From Spirogloea muscicola (Eukaryota; Streptophyta; Zygnematophyceae; Spirogloeales; Spirogloeaceae), in assembly GCA_009602725.1 (NCBI GenBank), contig WELB01000148.1:351278-378917 (forward strand): a DNA stretch of 27,640 nucleotides, given 5' to 3'. Numbering within the stretch: the stretch's first letter is position 1; each line of letters begins with the position of its first letter. The notes below the pieces were generated by a model, which was not told the DNA's origin, ran no database searches, and saw only the letters and a list, made by a program, of their open reading frames with translations. The position numbers were made by a program, and so were the translations under genes. Positions 1-9,785 of the stretch are shown piece by piece.

Positions 1-1714
1 ACGTGCGCGCGCGGCGAGGCCGGGTGCGGCAGCGCCCGCGCGCCGCCGCGGCCGGCGCACGTGTTCGTGTCCACGGACGAGCGGGACTTGCGGCCGCTGG
101 CGGTCGTCATCAACTCCACCATCACCAGCACCCGGTGAGCCCCGCAGACGGCAGCGCCACTGACGGCCGCCGTTTACCGAGACGGCGGCTTGACGGTGGT
201 CATGTATCGTCCCGCAGGCACCCGGAGGCGGTGTGGTTCCACCTGGTGCTGCCGCCGGCGCACCAGGCCACGGCGCTGGCCAAGCTCACGGCCCTCTTCC
301 CCGCCGTCCACCTCGACGTCAACAGGTGCGCAGCTTGCGCAGCCGAGCGAGCGCCAAAAGGGCGGCAGCCATGGCCGCCACCGCTCCGAGCCCCGACGCA
401 GCTTCCCAGTTGGGGTCGCACCGGCTGCTGAGAGCAAGCTGCTGCGCTGCCTCTGTGCGGCGCAGGAGGGAAATCGACACGGCGGCCATCGAGCGGCGCA
501 TCTTGTTCCGCGAGGGCAGCGGGACGCGGCACGAGCTCGTCAGCCCGTACAACTTCGTCCCCTTTTACCTGCCCCTCATCTCGCCCGACCTCGACCGCAT
601 CCTCTACCTCGACGCCGACGTCGTGGTGCAGGTCCGCTCCGTCAACGAAGCTCGGCTCGGGCCGCGCCTGCCGGCCGGGGTTTTGCCAAGGTGTCCTCTT
701 GATGAGCCTCATGGTGGAGCGAACGTGTTGGGCCGGGCGGCGCAGGGCGACATACAGGAGCTGGTGAAGGTGGACATGGAGGGCCACGCCGCTGCGGCCG
801 TCGAGGACTGCATGCAGACCTTCGGAACCTACTTCGACTTCAAGCAGCTCCTCCGCATCCAGGTCCGTCATGGCAGCAGTCCAACCCTGGCTCGACCGCC
901 CGCCTGCGTGCGACTGGCGGTTACGTGAGTGGAGCTGCAATTTACTGTGCGGCAGGCGAAGAAAGGGCCGGGGAAGCCATGGATGCCGCGCAAGCCGTAC
1001 GATGCGCGCGCGTGCGTCTTCAACCGCGGCGTGCTCGTCATCGACGTGCACCAGTGGTTGGCGCGCAACACCACCGCTTCGATTGAGTGGTGGATGCGCC
1101 GCTTCGCCCGCGCCAAGCAAGTGCTTTATAGGTGTGCACCAGGAAGCTGCATCGATCAGCGAGCCCTGATGCATTCGCATCACCCTGATACTGTCAGGTG
1201 TTGGTCACGGCCAGCAGGGCCATGCCCACTGCCAATTTGGAACCTTCTTGATGGTTGCCACTGACACCATGCCGGCCTGACTCCGCTGGTCGGCACCGTG
1301 TGCAGGTTTGGCTTGTCGCAGCCTCCATTCCTGCTGACGCTGTACCAGCGGTACAAGAAGCTGAACGTCGCGTGGAACACGCGTGGCCTCGGGCGAGACC
1401 GGTTCGGGGAGAAGGAGAGGGACCACCTGGCGAAGATTGGGTATGGGCGGCCGCCGAAGAAGCCGTTCCTCAGCCCGTGGGCAGACAAGGCCAAGATCCT
1501 GCACTTCAACGGCAAGTTCAAGCCGTGGCGCGGCCGGCGGCACCGGCGAAAAGGGGAGGACGTGGTGTCGCTGTGCGGCCGCCGACGCGTGGAGTGTGCG
1601 TCCCTGTGGTGGCGCTACCTGTCGCCGGAAGCGGATGAGTTTCTTCGGCCAGAGCTCCCTCCGCCAGCCCCCGAGGAGCTGCAGGAGACTGCACTAGCTG
1701 CAGGCGAGACTTAG
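1..1714 (+). CDS. GT8 family glycosyltransferase, GATL-like, 5' end outside window
   Basis: Six exons join in frame: 1-134, 218-325, 469-631 (466 also possible), 746-862, 956-1131 and 1306-1714 (stop TAG). The product carries GT8 hallmarks in order: an N-terminal strand HVFVSTDERDLRPLAVVINS, the metal and sugar-nucleotide binding DxD motif in ILYLDADVVVQ, CVFNRGVLVIDVHQW, SQPPFLLTLYQRYKKLNVAWN followed by RGLG, and the C-terminal LHFNGKFKPW. The order and the SQPPFLL and WNxxGLG pieces are those of plant GATL (galacturonosyltransferase-like) proteins. GT8 enzymes are retaining transferases that use UDP-sugars, usually in the Golgi for glycan or wall synthesis. Donor specificity cannot be read here. 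The reading frame is open to base 1, so the N-terminus, including any membrane anchor, lies upstream. Donors at 632 and 863 are GTCCG rather than GTRAG. Family call is firm; subfamily is inference. Confidence 0.93.
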
Positions 1715-2390
1715 CCATCTAATTGATGGAGGTCATCTGATTGCCCTTCCTCGGAGAGCCATGGATCTGCTTCTGTCTCTCCACCTTGCCACTTAGCCTA
1801 CCAATTTATTGTGCTTCTCTTGGAGTCTTGCAACTTGAGCCTTGTGCATTCTTTAATTTTACTGGGCAGAGCCCTCGGCTTTACCTAGCACTCTATGCCA
1901 GCTACCCAGCGACAGGACACTGAACAGGTCCAGGATGTAGCTTAAGTAGCTTGGCAGCAGCTTGCCACGAACTATTCTGATCTTGTTGATTACCGACTGC
2001 AAAGAAAGATCACTTGACGGGAGCTGCATTGTCTTCTTGTGGCAGCTACCGATAGCTCTTTGGGGCCTCTTGCGGTCTGCAGATACTGCATCGTGATTCT
2101 AAGCCCCTGAGCAGCTGTGGACAGAGGCCAGCGGCTTTGGCCTGCTAATATGCATAGGTTTGCCATATATTGAGCTTACTATGCAACATGTTAGGCTGCA
2201 TGAGCTAGAAACTCATGAGCAACACACAAGCCAAGCTGCAAGGATTGTGGAAGCAGTCGACCATTCTTGTGATCCTCACATGAATATATGCCAGAATTTC
2301 CGTCTTTGATGTGAGGTCACCATTAGTACCATGCATGAGACCAGGTCCACTCATGGCTGAAATGACGAAGGTAAGTCTCGGAAGGTCCAG
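1715..2390. other. spacer after the GT8 gene
   Basis: AT-richer sequence than the flanking exons, with no coding pattern that I can support on either strand. It should hold the 3' UTR of the GT8 gene and the 3' UTR of the minus-strand gene that ends at 2391, since the two genes converge here. No clear terminator or repeat was seen. Confidence 0.5.
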
Positions 2391-3313
2391 TCAATCTAAT
2401 GGGATCAAGGCACATTGGGGCTCCTCCTTGGTGTCACCTGCTCCAAGCCGTTCATGATGACTGACTGGTACTCCCCCATGCCACTGTGCCTGGCGCAATG
2501 TGATGCTCAGTGCCACTGCGTACCTTGCCAGCTCCAACGCCACCAGGGCTTTCACTTCCTCTTCTCCATGCTCTCGTGAGACTTGTAAACCCTGTGACAC
2601 CTGGCCATCAAGAGCAGGCAATGCCACACTGTCCACATTATCTGCCATGAATCGATCCTTGTCATGTGCTGCAACTGCATTCATCTCACTTCGATGAAAA
2701 CTATTGAAGAGTGACAGTTCAACAACACGGACCTTTGACAAGCACCTAGACACTGTCAGCCAATCATTATGGGTGGAGCTCAACCACTAAGTGCTCATCT
2801 CCATCCTATGCCTGCAAGAAGTGGCGGCTGCCCTTGCTACCCAGTGATGTGCAAGGTGAAAGCTGGTACTACAAGAGGTCATACCTCAATACTGCACTTG
2901 ACATGGGGGTCAGTGGCAGGTTCACTGATAAGATAACCAAGCCCTGAGCTTCCCCTCTCAAGCTTCCTACGGCAGCCAGACACACGCACACAGCTTTGAC
3001 ATGGTGGTGCTCTCCTCGCCATGATGAGATGACATGTACTAAGACCTGAGACTCATTGAATCATCGGGTTTTCCGTACTATCTCATACATGTACAAGCAT
3101 GCAGACCACAAGCCATGCCAATTACCTGAGATGCTGAACCGCACACGTTGTTAAATGTAGAAGTTGTTGACATAGCTGTCTGGGTCGGCCAGCAACAATT
3201 CCTTGCACCAGAGCATTCTGCAACCACGGAAGGTGTAGCAAGTCAGCCATGTCAAGGTCATCACTGGCTGAGGGGTCAAGGTTGGCCATGGCCCTTGCAC
3301 AATACTCCCTGAA
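2391..3313 (-). CDS. unidentified protein, two linked 3' exons
   Basis: Two exons on the minus strand join in frame. The upstream one, 3313 down to 3126, follows a pyrimidine-rich CACTCAG acceptor and ends at CAG/GTAATT. It encodes FREYCARAMANLDPSASDD, then DLDMADLLHLPWLQNALVQG, then GRPRQLCQQLLHL, and leaves phase 2. The next, from 2745, starts after CTAG in the matching phase and encodes CLSKVRVVELSLFNSFHRSE and later EHGEEEVKALVALELAR. It either stops at 2391 (ending QCALIPLD) or is spliced at a GTACGC donor at 2523. I do not recognise the family; the residues look like a helical, soluble protein. No start codon was found between 3313 and 4490, so these may be the last exons of the large minus-strand gene upstream rather than a separate gene. 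Confidence 0.5.
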
Positions 3314-4490
3314 CTGAGTGCAGCACGTAAAGCATGTGGTACACCATCTCATTGTTGCCACAAGCTTACTTAGTGCAAGGTGAAACCCATCTCAGGTCCA
3401 TGCTGTGTGCCCCTCTTATTGATGCCTTGAGGATGGAAACCTTATCCTGCGCGGAGTTTCCCTTCGACTATTTGGGTCGCTGTCGACACTTTCTATCTTC
3501 CCACGTGGGCTCTCATCGTCCAGACCTGCCTCAATAAGGTGTGGTCAACATCAACAACAGTTTGCTGCACCACACGCAACTACTACCATCTCCCTATCTA
3601 CTATTTCTCTATTCAAGCTTGACATGCATTGCTGCAGTACCAACACGAGCTCCAGGCCTGCCGCTTGCTTTCATATTCATGCAGCTTGTGTGCTCCATGG
3701 ATTAGTTACTGTATGTCTCTTCTATGCGCCCGTGCACTCTTCAGAGGTGATGTTGGAGTCTTACTGTCATGTGCTGGTGACACAGCAGCAGCAGCCCGCG
3801 CCTCGCGAAGAAGCTTGGCTTTTCTGTTGTTGATCCTGTGCACAAGATTGACACATGAAAGCAGTGCACATGTTGTTGTTCTGGGTCACAAATATAAGTG
3901 CTGGCAGTCCACTAGGAGGCCAGCAGACTCCCTCAGATACATTCTCAGCGCATATTAGAGGAGGTACCACGTAATGACGGTATAAATCAAACCCTGCCAA
4001 GTGGGTGTAACTAGGCCAGCAAAGGTTTGCAGGCAACTCTCACCAGTTCTTCAGCTGCTGCTCGTTAATCTCAGACCCCTGAGTCCACAGTTTACGCAGA
4101 CACACTAAGTCATTGATCTTGTCTAGCACAACACAGGAAGGGAAGCATCGACAGCCACTGTCTTTCACAACCATCTGAAAGACAGTGTTCGGTACACAAG
4201 TACAACTTCATGCAGAAGAAGACACATCTTTGTCGATAGAGGTGCTTGCTAAACAACCTCACTGGTAATGTATGACAAATAATCAGAACAGAGGACAAGA
4301 ACAGACACTAGTGAAGTGCAACAACTGCAGTGACATGTGCCGATGGCCCAAAGCAACGATTCATTCTTTGATACGTAACAAAGACTAAGTTTCACATCCT
4401 TCAATGTTGGAGTCTCTACATATTCAGACATCTGTGACTCCGCAGCCCTCAGCGGTGGCGCCTCATACAAGGAGAATGCAGGACATGACC
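3314..4490. other. intronic or intergenic sequence with one possible exon
   Basis: Low-GC sequence without a strong coding signal. On the minus strand, about 4465-4380 could encode APPLRAAESQMSEYVETPTL followed by KDVKLSLCYVSK after a TATGAG acceptor; this would be an exon only if the neighbouring minus-strand gene continues past 4491. The rest shows nothing I can support. Confidence 0.3.
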
Positions 4491-7400
4491 TCATGAATTT
4501 CTGAGCGGTGTTAGGTTGCCCACCATGTCCTGCAGCTTAGTCGTCCAGATTTTCACGAGCTTGGGCATGCGGTACATGTCCGGCTCCTCCTGAACAGCTT
4601 GTTCGAGCTCATACTCCTGCTCATCACTCAGTAGCTTCCACTTTTTCCGCCTCTTTTTTTGGCACTCCCCGCGCTTCACGTCTTCCCCCACCTCCTCTGC
4701 TTCATTGACCTCGCTCAACCGCTTCTTGCGCATGCTCCGGCCTTCCGTGCCCACGTCCTTCATCTTGGCTTCCCTTGCTCGAGCGACCAGGTTGTCTCTC
4801 CTGATCAATGTCGGCTTGCCAGCATCCGGCTTCTCAGCCTCGTGCACAGCAGTATCCTGCTGCTCTTCTGCATCGATGTGCACAGAAGTCTCATGGAACT
4901 TCTCATTTTGTACGACTGGCGACTCCTCCTCATTGACAATGGGTCGTGTTTCTATTCCAGACTTGCCAGAGACACCATCAAGGCCATTGCTATGGCCTTG
5001 AGACGCTTCTTGAAGTGTTGTACCATCTGCTTCGGGCTCTTCCTCTTCATCAGACGAGTCTTCTTGCTGCACATATGTATGCCCCAATGCTTTGTGCTCC
5101 TTATCACTGTCGAGCGCGTGCGCCTGCTCCTCCTCAGTTGCTAGGACACCTGCAGCTGCCTGCCTCTCATTATCTTCCAGATGAATGACCTTCCCCAGCT
5201 GCTCAACACGTTGCCAGCGGTCCTGCATCTGCCACCTCAGGTGCAGTTCACGGAGCTTTTGGCGGTGTGCATCCTGGACCAAGGTGGTATGCGGCAACTT
5301 CTGCAGTGGCATGACAGAAGTTCCTCATCAGCGGGAGACGATACTGTGGCAAGCAATTTTCACATTTTACATTGTTCCACTTTGCATGCATTGACTAGGG
5401 GGCTGCTAGTTGAGTGCTTGAGCACTTTGACAGAGCAAGCCCAAAAGCTTGCCAACTCAGTGAAGCTACTGGGACTTGCAGATGTCCACGACCAACTTGC
5501 AAGAAACCACCATCCATACCTTTCTTATTTCGGCATCGCTACTTGGCACTGGGCAGATGGCAAGATGAAGAGCAGCTGCAAGTTGGCTGCAAAGACATAT
5601 GTGACGGCTATCAGCACTTCAGCAACTTGGTACTGGCATTTTTGTAGAAGTCATTGATTACGTTTTTTATTCTCTTCAATTTGATACTTCTGCCGCTCAA
5701 TTTCAGACAATCAGTGACAATGAGAGCCACAAATTGTAGACAAACAGCATATAGCAGGCACTTCCAAGGCCTTCAGACTTATGAGACACAAGAATGTGGA
5801 GACAGCCTCTATAGCATTGCTGTTATCATAGCCCATTACCTTACGAGGAGCAAATCATCATCACTAACATCGGCTGCAGGAAGAGACGATACAAAGTCCA
5901 CTAGCAAATCTGCACAATGCCAATGCTGAATTGATGAGAGAACATCACATTGTAGATGCACCTGTTATCAGGCCATCTGCAGTGAGGAGACTTGCACGAA
6001 CAAAGCCTAGAAACTGGCATCTGCGTCATGTAGGGAAGCAAGGTGATGCCAAAACAAATCTCCAGCGCCTGATGCCCTTACGAAGATTTTCACATGTTTT
6101 CACAGCTGTCTGCAGCCTTGTGATGAGAAATTTAGGATGCCCTTTCTGGAAAGGCCCTTTCTCTAGATAGGCGAGTAGCTTCGTCACGAACTCGTCTCTT
6201 GGTGCATCTGTATACACAAGTTCAAATGAATTTAACACCTCAGAGCATGACCACGTCTACCAGCTTTCTCTCTTTCTTTCTTAGCAGCATCTCAAACTGG
6301 CATTTGCTCTTGAAACTGCCAGCGACATGTTGGAGAAAGGTGGGGCTGATGTGATAGGACCACAAAGCCTGCAGTGTATCACTGAGATTCACAATACCTG
6401 GACATAAGTCAACATTCCAGCATTGCAGATTCCCAAGCAGCTTGACGAGGAGTATGCTCCTCAGGTGACCATCCTGCATCTCCCCTGATTTCACAGAGGA
6501 GACGCCGGCCTTGTGACCTCCGCTTTCATGTACTGATGTACCGAGCTTCGACCCGGCCTGGAGCTCCTCCATCCTCCCCCCTTGCAACATGAGCTGCAAA
6601 GCCTCAAAAGGCTCTTGTCCACGTGGAACATCCACTGGCGCAGAGAAATTACTACAAATCTCGCCACCGCACCACCTCGAAGCAAAGTCAACCTGTGCAT
6701 CTGCCAAAGCCTCGGCAATGATTGGACCCTACAAGCAACCGCAAAGGAGGGTTGGAGACTTCAGTAACACAAGTTGCTGGATTGCGCAGGAAATAATAGT
6801 CATGAGTCTAAGGATACTTATTATTGAGGATAATCGTCAAGATTGTCATGGAGTTGGATGACTTGTTCAAGGTATCGCAGCTATCCTTGAGCACCTAGGC
6901 ATCCATTCATCTCTGGCCCTGTTCTGCTTAGGTCACAAAATCTCCTTAGACAAGTCCAGAAGTTCCCATTGTTTTTCAAGCTGCCCTTACCGCGGCCTTC
7001 ATCACGATGTGGCGAAAGTTGGAATCATCAGAGAGGACGTCAACCATGCGCAGCGCAAGGAGATGGAGATGGGAGAGGCTAGCCGTTGTTTCTGGAGCCC
7101 GAGGATCTTCACACAGTGCTAATCTCAGCAGGACCACAACCTGCACAGTGATGTGCCAAAGTCAGAAAGGTCCACTCTACAACTAGCTACTTGGCATCAA
7201 GTTCCTCCACATATAATACACATTCACGAAAAAAAGCCTCAGTGAGTTGCCAAGATTGACAAATCTGAGAATGACTTGTGCTGCAAGCACCATCTCAAGC
7301 GCCTCATCAAGTCACGCTGTGTCTGGTGTAAACGGTGGCTTGACTTATCGACAGGACTGGACCAGGCAGACAGCTCGCTACACCTCAGCAATCACAGCCT

Positions 7401-9234
7401 CTGCGCTTGCCAAGCCCAGGTCGTGCCCAGCGACCTCGTCCAAGTAAGATGCCTCATCCATGTCGCAGACCAGGAGCAACTGCAACGGATAAACTTTCCC
7501 GCTTAGTTTGCTACTGCACATGCCATAATCCAACCCTCCACAGCAACACATCTCACAAGCCACGAAGGCTTTAACAGAGCTGCATATGTTTCTGTAGAAA
7601 AGGACACTGTACTGAAAGGAGGCCATGATACATATGATGATGTTGACCGCTCGAGCACTGAACAAGATTCCTTATCATGCTTCAAATCCAAAAGCACTAC
7701 GCTTGGCACCGACCTGACGTACGCGAGAGGCAATAGCTTACAATGGGCTCACCAAGGACAAGGCATGACACTTGAGCTTCGCCAGCAAGTCCTGCAGGTC
7801 ACTGACTGTGCACTGAAGTCTTAACACTCTAAGAACGAGCTGCAGCAGTTCTCCCTCCACACCAACCCTCTGCAAACGGGCCACAAGCCATCCTTGCCTT
7901 AACCTTCCTTACAATGCTAGCTCTCAAGACTGCAACTAGCATGTGTGCAGCTCATGAGCGATGACAACACAAGCCCTGCCAGAAGCTACATACTCTGTGC
8001 GTTGCCACCAAGTATCGCATATTCTTCTGCTGGCTGAGCTCCTGCAGGGCTTCCAGGGAAACTTTGAGGTGCTGAGTTAGGAAAGTCGCATCTTCTGCAC
8101 CCTCCCTGCACACAGCGAGCCTAGCTTCAAGTGTTTGTACTGCTTTGAGTACGCAGTGGTACATGGCGTGCACGAGCATGTGAACCTGCAGACAAGAGGC
8201 ACACGTGCAAAGGCAGAGAAGAAGCACGGCAGTTACTCTCAGTATCGTGACATGACCAGGATAAGCTGGAACTGCAACACAACAACAGCAGCCCACAAGA
8301 TACAGACATTATGGTCAAGCAACACCAATGTAAGCAAGGACTTGCTCTTTCTTCAAACTGCGCTCGAATCACAAGTACTTTGCTCTGGAGCTCCAGTGGC
8401 ACACTCGTATGTGTAACGGGGTTTAAAAGAGGCGCCCTTTGCAACCTTTGGGTGGACAAGGAGAATGACTGCCGCATCGCTCCAGGATGGTGAGCTCAGG
8501 TTCACGACAAAAGGCAGGAGGTGGAAAGCTGCAGCTGTTATCGCCGTGCGTAACAGAGGCGAGTCGACAGATTGTCCTGGCAAGGGTGGCCTTGCCTGCA
8601 CGTGCAGGTGCCGAATTCACCGTCAGTGGCCATGATCATAAGTCCTTGTCACAATGCTTGCTGGTGAAACAGGGACCATGCTTTGCAGTGGCTAAGACGA
8701 TTGCCATCCGTTGGCAAGCTTGACAAGCAGTGTCCTACGGCAGTTCACAAGGTCAAGCCCGGCCAGGTGGACGAGGACGAAGGCAACAAGCTCCAGCGTC
8801 TGCAGCTTCACGCTCTGCGCGTCCTCAAGTATCTGGTACAATGAAGGACCTTCACGTCAGCGCACTTGCATGGCCCTCGTGGAAGTAAGAACTGCAGCTG
8901 TGCAGCGAGCTGATGCTAGCTGAACCCCCTTCTGCGGTTGATCACAGCCCTGCATTGACGGCGAGGAGAGGGGCCTGGCCATGGCGGACCTGGCGCAAGG
9001 GAGGGTGCGCGGGCGCGACGTCGTAGAAGCGGCGGAGGAGGAGGAGGCCGCGCGCGAGGTGGAGCAGCGTGCCGTCGTCGCCGTTACTCCGCGCCACCCA
9101 GGCCAGGAGGTGCAGCGGCAGGGCCGCCGCCACGGTCTCCACCTCCGGCGGCTGCGCAGCGCTGCGCGCCGTATCAGGCGCTGGCGAGCGCGGCGGAGGG
9201 CTCGGGCGCGCGGGCGCAGGCCAGGGCCGCCCGG
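4491..9234 (-). CDS. unidentified multi-exon helical-repeat protein with charged C-terminal region
   Basis: Exons supported by splice sites and matching phase, in gene order: up to about 9234 down to 8990 (VAAALPLHLLAWVARSNGDD ... LLLLRRFYDVAPAHPPLRQ), 8832-8739 (ILEDAQSVKLQTLELVAFVL), 8595-8446 (TLARTICRLASVTHGDN), 8185-7994 (VHMLVHAMYHCVLKAVQTLE, 64 codons), 7869-7753 (ELLQLVLRVLRLQCTVSDLQ, 39 codons), 7479-7384 (32 codons), an exon with ALEMVLAAQVILRFVNLGNS near 7300-7210, and about 7140-6990 (VVVLLRLALCEDPRAPETTA). Less certain pieces follow at 6700-6240 and 6230-6030. The last long exon, about 5300-4491, is highly charged: an acidic DSSDEEEEPEAD run, then basic KKRRKKWK. Leucine-rich alternating helices suggest an ARM/HEAT-type scaffold, with a nuclear-localisation-like basic cluster; this is inference. 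I cannot name the family. It diverges from the PSMD5-like gene, and its start codon is lost at the N at 9235. The C-terminal exon could belong to a separate gene. Confidence 0.6.
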
Positions 9235-9235
9235 N
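9235..9235. other. single N, probable contig join or ambiguous base
   Basis: One N separates the first visible exon of the minus-strand gene from a 131-bp sequence that is an exact copy of 9621-9751. No start codon for either divergent gene is visible around it, which fits missing or misjoined sequence. Confidence 0.8.
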
Positions 9236-9365
9236 CTTCCGGTGCGCCAGTGCCCGCAAGGGCTTTCCCCACAGCGTCGCGCTGGGCTAGCCTTCGCTGG
9301 CGCCAGCCCCGCCTGCGGCCAGTCGTGCCTGTCGGGCCTTGTCCCGCTCGCAGGATTCAGCTCAT

Positions 9366-9366
<1 letters not shown>
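9236..9366 (+). repeat. direct repeat, copy 1 (131 bp, identical to 9621-9751)
   Basis: Copy 1 begins directly after the N with CTTCCGGTGCGCCAG and ends CAGCTCATC, running into a (GGC)n tract at about 9367-9402. Copy 2 starts 385 bp downstream. All 131 bases match; the first mismatch is G/C at 9367/9752, after which both run through GGC repeats and then diverge. Copy 2 is explained as the end of an exon plus an intron of the PSMD5-like gene; copy 1 has no such role. Confidence 0.9.
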
Positions 9367-9401
<35 letters not shown>

Positions 9402-9402
9402 G

Positions 9403-9752
9403 GTGCCCGACCCGGCGCGCTTCTTGGCGCTCGCCGCGGACTTCCTCTCCACTCCCCGTGAGCGCTCCACTTGCAGACTCCGCCGCCACCGCCGGCGCTG
9501 CCACGCCTCCTCTGCCGTCCACGGCGCCGCGCCTGAGTTCTTGCCTCGCTGCCGCTGCACAGCCGCGGCGGCGGACGACGCCGGACGGGCGATGCTGGCG
9601 TTGTGGCCCCTGCCGCTCATCTTCCGGTGCGCCAGTGCCCGCAAGGGCTTTCCCCACAGCGTCGCGCTGGGCTAGCCTTCGCTGGCGCCAGCCCCGCCTG
9701 CGGCCAGTCGTGCCTGTCGGGCCTTGTCCCGCTCGCAGGATTCAGCTCATCC

Positions 9753-9785
<33 letters not shown>

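Noticed and set aside
200-1183. 327-codon open frame on the minus strand opposite the GT8 gene
   Set aside because: It is a mirror frame caused by high GC; the plus strand carries GT8 motifs in spliced order and the minus product has no family pattern.
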